Shown one piece after another: positions 45,365 to 53,112 of a DNA stretch of 64,000 nt. Numbering within the stretch: the first letter of the stretch is position 1; every line of letters begins with the position of its first letter. The DNA lies in contig NZ_AP025459.1 of the NCBI RefSeq assembly GCF_024347295.1, positions 558,001 through 622,000 on the forward strand. Reading direction: 5' to 3'. Both the position numbers and the translations under genes were made by a program. The notes beneath the pieces are model-generated. The model was not told the origin of the DNA, searched no databases, and saw nothing but the letters and a program-made list of their open reading frames with translations. This stretch comes from Vibrio artabrorum. GTDB taxonomy: Bacteria > Pseudomonadota > Gammaproteobacteria > Enterobacterales > Vibrionaceae.

Positions 45365-45964
45365 TTAGCGAGCGACAGCACCACCAAGTTCTAGATTGGC
45401 TGGCCATGTGGTGACCGTGTTGCCTCCTAAGTAGATATTGCCTTTGACTGTCATAGTCTCGGGGAACACGGTAATGGCAGAACCGCCGATATATAAATCA
45501 CCATCAATTACGATTCCGTTGGGTAGCTCTGTTAAAGGCGTTCGAATTACACTGAGGTCACCTTTGACTCTGAATCCGTTTGGTAGCTTCGTTAGGGGAG
45601 TATCGGTGAGGTTGATAAATCCCCCCACCTGGACGCCTCTAGGCCACCGGGTGATTTGGCTGCCCATCAAGTCGGCGTAGCCTTTTATCTTCACTCCAGA
45701 GGGAACGCGAGCCAGTTGGCTGTTAGACGCTTCAAGACTACCATTCACCTCTAAGCCTTTGGGTAAACGTGTGATAGCTGTATTTTCGATATTGAGGTTA
45801 CCATTAACCACCAGATCATTAGGGAGCGATGTATAAGGTTTATTACGTAGGGATAAATTTCCGTAATTATCCAGATGGTTCAATATTTGATACTGATCGA
45901 GTGGTTCAGCAGTGACATTTGTTATGGTTAAAGAACCAATAATAAGTGCAATTATTCGCAGCAT
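45365..45964 (-). CDS. Exported protein of eight exact 20-residue repeats
   Basis: A 199-residue protein. Residues 1-19 are a signal peptide (MLRIIALIIGSLTITNVTA). From Gly35 to residue 194 it consists of eight tandem repeats of exactly 20 residues, then a tail GAVAR. Each repeat starts with Gly, has alternating hydrophobic strand residues, then (I/L)T-x-(L/W)P and G-(V/L) near the end. Examples are GNLNIENTAITRLPKGLEVN and GDLSVIRTPLTELPNGIVID. The T-x-L-P phase recalls bacterial leucine-rich repeats such as those of IpaH/YopM proteins, but without the catalytic domain; a short beta-solenoid is expected. The location is periplasm or outside. Function unknown. Confidence 0.8.
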   Translation of the reverse strand: MLRIIALIIGSLTITNVTAEPLDQYQILNHLDNYGNLSLRNKPYTSLPNDLVVNGNLNIENTAITRLPKGLEVNGSLEASNSQLARVPSGVKIKGYADLMGSQITRWPRGVQVGGFINLTDTPLTKLPNGFRVKGDLSVIRTPLTELPNGIVIDGDLYIGGSAITVFPETMTVKGNIYLGGNTVTTWPANLELGGAVAR

Positions 45965-46062
45965 AACAAGCTTCTAATTTCGATAGACGTTATACACTAT
46001 AATGATAAAAAAATTCTCGCATAGTGTTTTACTCATTTACTGGTCTGTAAAAAAGGAATTGA

Positions 46063-46368
46063 GTGACAATGAAAGGTAAATCAGTGATTGGAGTCGGGCG
46101 CCAAATGGTTAACGGGGTCGCCATTTTAAGTTTACTGTTTTGTTCTCTATCAGTGAATGCAAAGAAGATCACATCAACACCTACCAATACAGCCGTGATC
46201 GTGTCTCATGCTGATTCAAAGCACCGAATTTGTTATTACAATGATAAAGCTTTTAGTATTGGCGCTATTATCGAGGTTTCTGGCGTCGTGATTCAATGTG
46301 TAGCAGAAAATGACTTTGAGACTAATGGTACGCTTAGTTGGGTTGAAATGAAAAAAAAAGACGAGTAA
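46063..46368 (+). CDS. DUF1496 (YnjH-like) exported protein
   Basis: A small secreted protein (101 residues from GTG 46063; 99 from ATG 46069; AAAGGAA serves either). A hydrophobic signal (MVNGVAILSLLFCSLSVNA) is followed by HRICYYNDKAFSIGAIIEVSGVVIQCVAEND, matching the DUF1496 core with two conserved cysteines (C-Y-Y ... G-A-x-I-x-x-x-G ... Q-C). E. coli YnjH is similar in size. The function is unknown; the cysteines could form a disulfide in the periplasm. The terminator hairpin overlaps its stop codon. Confidence 0.8.
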   Translation: MTMKGKSVIGVGRQMVNGVAILSLLFCSLSVNAKKITSTPTNTAVIVSHADSKHRICYYNDKAFSIGAIIEVSGVVIQCVAENDFETNGTLSWVEMKKKDE

Positions 46369-46383
46369 TGCGCTCGTCTTTTT
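46356..46383. terminator. Bidirectional terminator overlapping a stop codon
   Basis: GACGAG and CTCGTC pair around TAATGCG, with A and T runs on either side. The loop contains the TAA stop of the DUF1496 gene, and it also faces the leftward DUF406 gene. Confidence 0.85.
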
Positions 46384-46402
46384 AATCTTATTGATACTTA
46401 TA

Positions 46403-46702
46403 CTAACGCGCTAGAGAGCGGGTTTTAAGTTCAAAAATAATTTTTTCAGCACTCACTTCAAATTTAAAGCGAGCTTGTAATTCCGTGCTCTCTTCTGTTA
46501 CCTCAGAGGCTTCAAATTCGACATTGCTCGACACTTGCTTTGCTAGCTCAACATACTTAGCGAACTCTGCTTCAATGAGAGCTTTAGAGTTACCGTAGAT
46601 CGTTACTTCAGCAACATCATCACCTTCTTTAATGATGAAGCCGATTTCACCTGCACAACCGCAAGCTTCACACACATCGTTATTACCCATATCTTGGCTC
46701 AT
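46403..46702 (-). CDS. DUF406 (YfcZ/YiiS) family protein
   Basis: A 99-residue cytoplasmic protein. The start MSQDMGNNDVCEACGCAGEIGFIIKEGDD contains the conserved C-x-x-C-x-C pattern of the YfcZ/YiiS family, and the rest matches its ferredoxin-like layout (VTIYGNSKALIEAEFAKYVELAKQ). Family members are about 95-100 residues with no settled function. ATG 46702 is preceded by AAGAGGA; an in-frame upstream start at 46744 would add 14 residues and lacks a ribosome binding site. Confidence 0.85.
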   Translation of the reverse strand: MSQDMGNNDVCEACGCAGEIGFIIKEGDDVAEVTIYGNSKALIEAEFAKYVELAKQVSSNVEFEASEVTEESTELQARFKFEVSAEKIIFELKTRSLAR

Positions 46703-46744
46703 AAATAATCCTCTTACAAAGTCTGAGGTTATTCTAACGAGCAA

Positions 46745-47230
46745 TTTGAACGGTATCTACAAAAATAAAAATCTTTGAGCTGATTTTTTATCGTTCGATA
46801 TGTTGTTTATATGGGTATTAAATGGATATTTGAATTCGCGGCGCAAAATATGTATGTGATCTCCATCATGTTTTCCTGAAGGCAACTGTTATTACTTTGT
46901 CAGAATATCATCCACTTAGTTGCTTCAAGAATGATTTTATAAGAGTATCTATCGCTTGATAGTTATTTATACAATGAATTCTTGTGAGTATTTCATTTTC
47001 TAAGTGGTTATTAAAAATTATTGACCTAGGATCGTAAGGTGATAATTCGAGAACAAATTGTTAAAGCGTCCAAAGAGGTGCCAATGCAGATTTGTTTGTG
47101 CAAAGTATGGGTGTAGGGTGAGTTAAAAATACTTGCGAAAAAGCACCTTGTTCACATAATGCGGATAACGATTTTCATTCGCGCTCCTCTTGATGGGGCG
47201 AGATGGATTGACAAAGAGAAGAGCCTGAAT
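46745..47230. other. Long AT-rich upstream region of luxT
   Basis: These roughly 490 bases lie between the divergent DUF406 and luxT genes. They are AT-rich and contain no supported gene. Such long leaders are common upstream of regulator genes, but I see no specific operator that I can name. Confidence 0.5.
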
Positions 47231-47692
47231 ATGCCAAAGCGTAGTAAAGAAGATACAGAAATTACAATCCAGAAGATCATGGATGCCGTTGTCGACCAGT
47301 TACTAAGATTGGGTTATGACAAGATGTCGTACACGACATTAAGTCAGCAAACGGGGGTTTCTCGTACTGGTATCAGTCATCACTTTCCAAAGAAAACGGA
47401 TTTTACTGCTGCTTTAGATGGTCGTATTTTCAAAATGTTTATGGAACACGTTGACTTCGAAAATGGGCTTGATGCCTTTTCTGATAGTTGGATTAGTGCG
47501 CTTGAGGACGCCGAGTTTTTAGCCATTTTACGTTTGCTTTTCCATCATATCGTTGTGACTGAAAGCGCCCATGAGTTTGCTGAAAACGGTATTGTTCGTT
47601 TATACAAACTGACAGAAACTCAGTTTGGTGATTCAAGTGGTAAAGTACTTGAGTGGCTAATCGGTAAATCATTGATTCGTATGAGTCAATAA
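47231..47692 (+). CDS. luxT: LuxT-type TetR-family regulator
   Basis: A 153-residue TetR-type regulator. The N-terminal DNA-binding domain reads MSYTTLSQQTGVSRTGISHHFPKKTDFTAAL. The ligand/dimer domain is short for TetR proteins, as in V. harveyi LuxT, which is also about 153 residues and begins MPKRSKED. LuxT is a Vibrio quorum-sensing-linked regulator first described as binding the luxO promoter. ATG 47231 (MPKRSKEDTEITIQ) is chosen over an upstream in-frame ATG at 47159 that adds 24 unrelated residues. Single gene. Confidence 0.88.
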   Translation: MPKRSKEDTEITIQKIMDAVVDQLLRLGYDKMSYTTLSQQTGVSRTGISHHFPKKTDFTAALDGRIFKMFMEHVDFENGLDAFSDSWISALEDAEFLAILRLLFHHIVVTESAHEFAENGIVRLYKLTETQFGDSSGKVLEWLIGKSLIRMSQ

Positions 47693-47710
47693 TTAATATA
47701 GATTAAAATG

Positions 47711-47732
47711 AGCTCCTGAGGGAGCTTTTTTT
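47711..47732 (+). terminator. Terminator of luxT
   Basis: AGCTCC and GGAGCT pair around TGAG and run into seven T residues. Confidence 0.88.
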
Positions 47733-48066
47733 ATGTTTGTCATTTCACTTATCTTTATATTCTGTTGCTTATGTTCACTTATCCAACTCAGCCGCTGTTT
47801 ATTTTAGCTTAATATATTTACGTTAATGCACTATGGACTAGTTCGAATCATTAATTAAAAGCAAGGGCAATCAAAGATAACTATTTTTTATATTCTCCAA
47901 TGACTCAGAGTGGGTAGTGTTAGATTGACTGCTGATGGCGTTATAAATGGTTTTTGAGGTAAAAGAGTGGATTTGAGTTAGAAAACCTCGAAATAATCGA
48001 GGCTTAGAGTAGACCGGTAGGTGATACATGGGGTCGCTACTCCAAAACGCAGACCCCTAACGAGAC
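47733..48066. other. Intergenic stretch between luxT and hutD
   Basis: This holds the hutD terminator (47982-48003) and a second hairpin (GGGGTC/GACCCC, about 48030-48057) directly after the hutD stop. The remainder shows no gene. Confidence 0.5.
47982..48003 (-). terminator. Terminator of the hut uptake operon
   Basis: CCTCGA and TCGAGG pair around AATAA/TTATT. The minus strand then reads TTTTC. It lies about 65 bases beyond the leftward hutD stop codon. Confidence 0.65.
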
Positions 48067-48849
48067 TTATTGTGCAGAGTGTACCTGTGGGAAGCTCATG
48101 GTTGGGTGTTTTTCTACGATGCTTCTGTACCCATATACCTCTTCGATCATTGAAGGGTGGAGTGCTTCCCAAGGGCTGCCATCACACACTAAATTGCCAT
48201 CTTTCAATACCACTAATCGATCGGAATACTGCGCGGCTAAGTTGAGGTCATGCAACACGATGATAACCGCGGCATTGTGGTTATCGGCTAATTCTCTCGC
48301 AACCTTTAAGGTGTTGTGCTGATGGGCAAGATCCAATGCAGACGTTGGTTCATCAAGCATCAAAATACACTGATCACCAGAGTGATGAAGCTGGGTTAAC
48401 ACTCGAGCCAAGTGCACTCGCTGCTTTTCACCGCCTGATAGCGAAGGATAAAGCCTTTCACTCAAGTGAGTTACATCAGCCACCTCCATTTTCTGGCTAG
48501 CTATGGTGGTGAGTTTCTTGTTGGACTCTTGCAGAGGGATTCCACCAAGCTCGACGACTTCATGTGCCAAAAATGGGAAGGTCAACGTACTGTGCTGAGG
48601 TAGCATAGCCAGATGCTTCGCCAATTTTTGAGAAGGCCACTTGTCCTTGGTGTGTCCAAAATATTGGATATCACCGTTGCTTGATATCTCTTGGCACAAG
48701 GCTTTAAGCAGCGTGCTTTTACCTGCGCCATTTGGCCCAAGCAGTGTGGTTACCTTTCCCGCTTCAATCTCAATCGAAACGCTATCTAATATCACTTTAC
48801 TGCCGAACTTCACTTCGATATCGGTCGCTTTTAACGCTGAAGGAAACAT
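48067..48849 (-). CDS. hutD: HutD, haemin ABC transporter ATPase
   Basis: A 260-residue ABC ATPase of the HmuV/HutD type that powers haem import through HutC. It has Walker A (LLGPNGAGKSTLL, near residue 38), the ABC signature YPSLSGGEKQRVHLARVL, Walker B CILMLDEPTSALD and the switch His in IIVLHDLNLA. The start codon overlaps the end of hutC at a single base, so translation is coupled. It is last in the leftward tonB-exbB-exbD-hutB-hutC-hutD series. Confidence 0.95.
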   Translation of the reverse strand: MFPSALKATDIEVKFGSKVILDSVSIEIEAGKVTTLLGPNGAGKSTLLKALCQEISSNGDIQYFGHTKDKWPSQKLAKHLAMLPQHSTLTFPFLAHEVVELGGIPLQESNKKLTTIASQKMEVADVTHLSERLYPSLSGGEKQRVHLARVLTQLHHSGDQCILMLDEPTSALDLAHQHNTLKVARELADNHNAAVIIVLHDLNLAAQYSDRLVVLKDGNLVCDGSPWEALHPSMIEEVYGYRSIVEKHPTMSFPQVHSAQ

Positions 48850-49898
48850 TAAAGGATTCTCCCTTTCTGTTGAAATAGTAGATACAAGAAGAATGGAGCG
48901 CCGATAATCGCAGTGACAATACCAACAGGAAGTTCAGCCGGAGCAAGTACCACACGTGAGAACATGTCTGCGGCGGTTAGCAGTAGTGCGCCTAGTACTG
49001 CGGATAGTGGTAACAGAACTCGGTGGTCAGGGCCTGCCAACATGCGACCTAAATGTGGGATAACCAATCCAATAAAACCAATCATGCCAGACAGGCTCAC
49101 CGTGATACCAACGCCTGCAGCCGTCAGTAGAATCAGCTTTCGTTTAAGCTTTTGAACTGGGATGCCAAGGTGTTGCGCTTCTGACTCGCCCAGTAATAGA
49201 GCATTTAGAGACATCGCTTGGCGGTAGAAAACAACAAACAATCCAACGAGCGTGACAGCAGCCAGCAAAATGCCTGACCACTTAGCGCCCGCCAATGAGC
49301 CCATCGACCATAATGAAAGATCGCGCAGCATTTGGTCGTCAGCAATGAAGTTCAAGAAGCCAATACCAGCGCCAGAGAGCGCACTGATTGCCACACCCGC
49401 CAACAACATGATGGTGACAGAGGTGCCGAATTTACCGGTGCCCAACTTATAGACCAACAGGGTGGTTAAAGCGCCGCCAAGAAAAGCGAACACAGGAACC
49501 GCAGCAAAGTTCATGAAAGCAGGGTATTGAAGTGATAACTCAGAGAAAAGTACGATGGCCAGTGCTGCACCTAGCGCCGCACCCGCAGACACACCGATGA
49601 TCCCAGGCTCAGCCAGCGGGTTTCGAAATAAGCCCTGCATAACAGCACCACATAACGCGAGAATCGCACCAATCAACATACACAAAATGGTTCTAGGTAA
49701 GCGAATCTCTTGAATCACCAAGTTGATGTGGGGGGCCAAGTCATTGTTTGGCTGGAGTAAGCTCGCTGCGCTGTCAGCCAAGCTAATGTTCATTGGCCCA
49801 ACGGTGATTGAAAACAGTGCGACGAAGACTAGGGTAGCACCTAGGCCTAACATCGATGTTTTCAGTGGGACGGATCGTAACAACATAAAGGGCCTCAA
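48849..49898 (-). CDS. hutC: HutC, haemin ABC transporter permease
   Basis: A 349-residue permease of the BtuC/FecCD family with about ten membrane segments. Conserved segments are LPRTILCMLIGAILALCGAVMQGLFRNPLAEPGIIGVSAGAALG and GMIGFIGLVIPHLGRMLAGPDHR, the latter providing the loop that contacts HutD. It forms the dimeric channel receiving haem from HutB. It lies 91 bases after hutB and overlaps hutD. Confidence 0.95.
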   Translation of the reverse strand: MRPFMLLRSVPLKTSMLGLGATLVFVALFSITVGPMNISLADSAASLLQPNNDLAPHINLVIQEIRLPRTILCMLIGAILALCGAVMQGLFRNPLAEPGIIGVSAGAALGAALAIVLFSELSLQYPAFMNFAAVPVFAFLGGALTTLLVYKLGTGKFGTSVTIMLLAGVAISALSGAGIGFLNFIADDQMLRDLSLWSMGSLAGAKWSGILLAAVTLVGLFVVFYRQAMSLNALLLGESEAQHLGIPVQKLKRKLILLTAAGVGITVSLSGMIGFIGLVIPHLGRMLAGPDHRVLLPLSAVLGALLLTAADMFSRVVLAPAELPVGIVTAIIGAPFFLYLLFQQKGRIL

Positions 49899-49989
49899 TA
49901 TCTATCTCTAACTTTAATCCCCTTTACTAACAACGTGAGTCTGTGGTGAGGGGGAGTGGATTAGCGATAGCAGAAATAGGGTGGTCGAG

Positions 49990-50877
49990 TTATAGCGGGT
50001 AGATAAGTGCGTTTAAACGCTTGGCTTCAGAGATACTTTCTAGGCCAAGCCCACCAACCAAAGCACTGCCATTCACGGTGATGATTTGCTTGTTCATACC
50101 TGCAGGGGTTGCCGCTAACATAGGTAACGATTTAAGGATGGCATCCGCACCGCCGATTTTTTGGTAGCTACGGCCGCTGACTAAGATGACATCTGGCTGC
50201 ATTTCTACCAGTGACTCCATCGATAGTGGCTTGTAAGACGTTAGGCTTTGAGCGGCAGGGTTCACACCGCCAGCCAATTCAATGATCGCGTTTGGTGACG
50301 TTTCACCGCCGGCAACATTCGCAGGACGACCTTCATGCAGCAATAGGAACAGTACTTTCTTTGCTTCATTTTTCGGTAATTGATTTGCTTTTAGTGCAGC
50401 AATCTTTTGATTCACATCGGCTTTGACTTGTTGTGAGTGATCTTCGGTATGGGTAATCTTGGCGATTTGGTCGATACGTTTTAGTAGCCCTTCAACGTTA
50501 GCCTCGGTGTTGACGATCTCTACATTGACACCCGCCGATTTCAATTGAGAAATCGCGTTGTCAGGTCCCATTTCATCTGAGCCAATCAAGGTGGTCGGTT
50601 CTAGGGCAAGTAAGCCTTCCGCAGACAGGTTTCGGTGATAACCAATCTTTGGCAGGTTTTCTGCTTCAGGAAAGTGGCTGGTTATATCAATCGCGACTAA
50701 CTGCTCTTCAGCACCTAATGCTAAAACCAATTCAGTAACGGCACTGCCCGCACTGATGATTCGAGGTTGTTCAGCGTCGTTGGCCATTGCGGGTGCGCTA
50801 AGTGACAAGCTCATAGCGGCAATGGAAAGGAGGTGTGTCTTGGTCTTTAATTTATTGAGCACATTTAAGTTGTTCAT
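49990..50877 (-). CDS. hutB: HutB, periplasmic haemin-binding protein
   Basis: A 295-residue HmuT/HutB-type substrate-binding protein. Its signal peptide ends SAPAMA near residue 32. The mature start RIISAGSAVTELVLALGAEEQLVAIDITS is typical, and KIGYHRNLSAEGLLALEPTTLIG supplies the Tyr expected to ligate haem iron. It hands haem to HutCD. It is 162 bases downstream of exbD, with no terminator between, so it is probably in the same transcript. Confidence 0.94.
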   Translation of the reverse strand: MNNLNVLNKLKTKTHLLSIAAMSLSLSAPAMANDAEQPRIISAGSAVTELVLALGAEEQLVAIDITSHFPEAENLPKIGYHRNLSAEGLLALEPTTLIGSDEMGPDNAISQLKSAGVNVEIVNTEANVEGLLKRIDQIAKITHTEDHSQQVKADVNQKIAALKANQLPKNEAKKVLFLLLHEGRPANVAGGETSPNAIIELAGGVNPAAQSLTSYKPLSMESLVEMQPDVILVSGRSYQKIGGADAILKSLPMLAATPAGMNKQIITVNGSALVGGLGLESISEAKRLNALIYPL

Positions 50878-51039
50878 AATAAGTTCTTTATATTTTCTTT
50901 TTGTATCGCGAAGAGACTCAGTGAGCAGTCCGTTCGCATTGTGAGTTCGAATCGATAGAGGTTTAGCTCTGGCTATTTGGTCTTAGTAACAGGAGCAAAA
51001 TTTCATAAACGCTAGGCCTCATAAAAATTGAGTATTGTT

Positions 51040-51453
51040 CTAGCCATCGTCAGTGAGCAATTGAGTCGCTGGTATTCCGTTCTCTTGAAGGAATGACAGC
51101 AACTTCACTAGGTTTTCAACGTTGGCGGCTTTGTCCGCGCCAATGATGATCGGTTTTTTATCCGTTGAACCAGTCTCTTCTAACAGGGCAATCTTGAAGT
51201 TTTCCCAGTCGATGTATTCTTGGCCGTTAATTGCCCAGTAGGGTTCGCGGTCTAAAATATTGACGCTAATCGAATCCTTGTGGACTTCAGAAACGTTTTT
51301 AACATCCGAGCTTGGCAGCTCAACTTCTAGCGATTCCAGCTTTACCGATGCCGTAAGCAATAGAAAAACCATCACGATAAAAATGATGTCGAGCAGCGGT
51401 GTTAAGTCCGGCGCTAGGCTTTGTGTGTTCGATGAGTGGGGCGTCTTAATCAT
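51040..51453 (-). CDS. exbD: ExbD, TonB energy-transducing subunit
   Basis: A 137-residue protein with one N-terminal membrane helix containing the essential aspartate (APDLTPLLDIIFIVMVFLLLT, Asp near residue 23) and a periplasmic domain. With ExbB it harnesses the proton gradient to drive TonB. Its start overlaps the exbB stop by four bases (ATGA). Confidence 0.95.
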   Translation of the reverse strand: MIKTPHSSNTQSLAPDLTPLLDIIFIVMVFLLLTASVKLESLEVELPSSDVKNVSEVHKDSISVNILDREPYWAINGQEYIDWENFKIALLEETGSTDKKPIIIGADKAANVENLVKLLSFLQENGIPATQLLTDDG

Positions 51454-52151
51454 GCTTGGCTCACATCACCGATAGAGGTTTTGTTGACAGGCTTACCTTG
51501 AGTATCATCAGACTGATTGGTTTGAATCGACATGCCTTCTAGCCACACATTCACATAGTTCAATGTATGCTCCAATTGAGCCAGCACTCGATCGGCCCAT
51601 AGCCCGAGTAACTGAGCACCTGAAATAGCGGGAAGCGCAATCATCAAACCCGCAGCTGTGGTTCGCATTGCTAAGCCAAGACCGTCTGCCAAATCATTAG
51701 GTGTGATGCTGCCTGTTGTCGCAGCAACGCCTTTAAACATCTCAATAAGACCAAGTACCGTACCAAGCAAGCCGATGAGTGGGCTGATCACGCCGATCAA
51801 ACCAAGCAGTCTTAAGCCAGCATGAAGCTGGTGGCGTTTTTCTTGTAGCCAGATCCCAGCAGCATCTTCACGTAACCCTTTTGAGAAAGAGTGGTGAGCA
51901 AGCAACATTGACACGCCCTTGTAGAGTAGCGGGCGTTTACCTGAAATCGACTGAGCAAGCGCTTCAATCTCTTTACTGTTGGTTGGTGAAATTTGGTTAA
52001 GCTCACGACGAATGGCACGTTTGCCCACACCAATGCTGAGCATAACTTGGAAGACACGTTCAGCGATGATCATTGCTGTTAATGCTGAACAGATAAGAAG
52101 AGGCCAAGTCATTAAGCCAAGTTGATCTTGTAAGTAACTGATTTGTTGCAT
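51450..52151 (-). CDS. exbB: ExbB, TonB energy-transducing subunit
   Basis: A 233-residue MotA/TolQ/ExbB proton-channel protein with three membrane segments. The characteristic block is RLLGLIGVISPLIGLLGTVLGLIEMFKGVA (about residue 115), with AMRTTAAGLMIALPAISGAQLL after it. It forms the complex with ExbD and TonB. It begins 3 bases after tonB ends. Confidence 0.95.
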   Translation of the reverse strand: MQQISYLQDQLGLMTWPLLICSALTAMIIAERVFQVMLSIGVGKRAIRRELNQISPTNSKEIEALAQSISGKRPLLYKGVSMLLAHHSFSKGLREDAAGIWLQEKRHQLHAGLRLLGLIGVISPLIGLLGTVLGLIEMFKGVAATTGSITPNDLADGLGLAMRTTAAGLMIALPAISGAQLLGLWADRVLAQLEHTLNYVNVWLEGMSIQTNQSDDTQGKPVNKTSIGDVSQA

Positions 52152-52153
52152 GA

Positions 52154-52957
52154 TTAATCCAACCTAAAACGAACAGGTATTTGTACTCGGTGAGCAATCG
52201 CTCGACCATTGACAGTGTGAGGTGAGAATTTCCATTGTTTAATGGCCTCTAATGCGGCGTTATCGAGCATTAGTGCGCCTGATGAATTGACTAATGCTTG
52301 TTTAATTTGTTTGCCTTCAGCGTCTAACCAGATCTCATAAGTCGCGACACCTTCAACGCCACGACGTCTTGCTTGGCGAGGGTAATTCGGTGGGGTAGGA
52401 CGCGCAGAGAACGAAGGTTGAGTGACCAAAACTGGCTCTTGGTTTGATACGCCTTGATTTACTTCCTGAGGCTGGTTGGCAGATTCGTCCATATTCTTAT
52501 CGACTTTGTTGTCGGCTAGCTTCTCTGGTTTAGTGGCTGTTTTTGGCTCTGGGCGTTCTTTCTTCACCACCTTTTTCTCAGTCACTGGTTTCTTTTGAAC
52601 TGGCTTCTTTTCAACAACCTTTTTTTCTACTTTCTTTGGTTGAGGTTTATTGGTGATCGCTTTTTTCTTTGGGGTTGGCTTAGCTTGCTTTGGCTCAACC
52701 GTTTTTGGTTCGACTGGTTTAGGTTCAGCTTGTGAGACGGTTTCTTTTATTGGTTCTGGTTCAACTGGCTCAGTGACTGTTTTTTGCTGAGCTTGTGAAG
52801 GAACGCTGTTAGGAGTGAAGTTGATTGATACCGTGTTTGATCGGCTACCTGCAGGCATCGCAAATACTTTGGATTCTTGAGCGACAAATAACAACGCTGC
52901 ATGAATCACTAACGATGCACCGCCTGCAATAACATATCTAGGAACGTTCACAATCAA
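52154..52957 (-). CDS. tonB: TonB
   Basis: A 267-residue TonB. One N-terminal membrane anchor is followed by a long Pro/Lys/Glu-rich spacer (about residues 60-165, many EPKPVEPK and KKPVQKKP units). The C-terminal domain has RPTPPNYPRQARRRGVEGVATYEIWLDAEG and ends VQIPVRFRLD. It transmits energy to outer-membrane haem receptors; none lies in this window. It is the first gene of the leftward haem-uptake operon, divergent from hutW with a Fur-like box between. Confidence 0.95.
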   Translation of the reverse strand: MIVNVPRYVIAGGASLVIHAALLFVAQESKVFAMPAGSRSNTVSINFTPNSVPSQAQQKTVTEPVEPEPIKETVSQAEPKPVEPKTVEPKQAKPTPKKKAITNKPQPKKVEKKVVEKKPVQKKPVTEKKVVKKERPEPKTATKPEKLADNKVDKNMDESANQPQEVNQGVSNQEPVLVTQPSFSARPTPPNYPRQARRRGVEGVATYEIWLDAEGKQIKQALVNSSGALMLDNAALEAIKQWKFSPHTVNGRAIAHRVQIPVRFRLD

Positions 52958-53013
52958 TCCTTTACCAAATCAAAATTCTGTATCGGATTATTGCTTAGAA
53001 TCTAAATAAGATC

Positions 53014-53036
53014 AATTATCAATTGCATTATCATTT
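53014..53036. promoter_or_regulatory. Candidate Fur box between tonB and hutW
   Basis: The sequence AATTATCAATTGCATTATCATTT reads on the other strand as AAATGATAATGCAATTGATAATT, a near match to the Fur consensus GATAATGATAATCATTATC. It sits in the 155-base gap between the divergent tonB and hutW genes, where iron repression of both haem arms would be expected. Confidence 0.65.
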
Positions 53037-53112
53037 GCGTGTATTTATGATTCTCTCAGTTTTTAGCGAATAGTCTTCCAGACTTTGCTATGTGAGTGTT
53101 TAGAGAGATTAT

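Noticed and set aside
45438..45680. 80-codon plus-strand frame antisense to the repeat protein
   Set aside because: A shadow caused by the regular 60-base repeats; repeated content only mirrors the coding strand.
52490..52780. Low-complexity region in tonB considered as a DNA repeat or assembly problem
   Set aside because: The Pro/Lys/Glu-rich spacer is normal for TonB.
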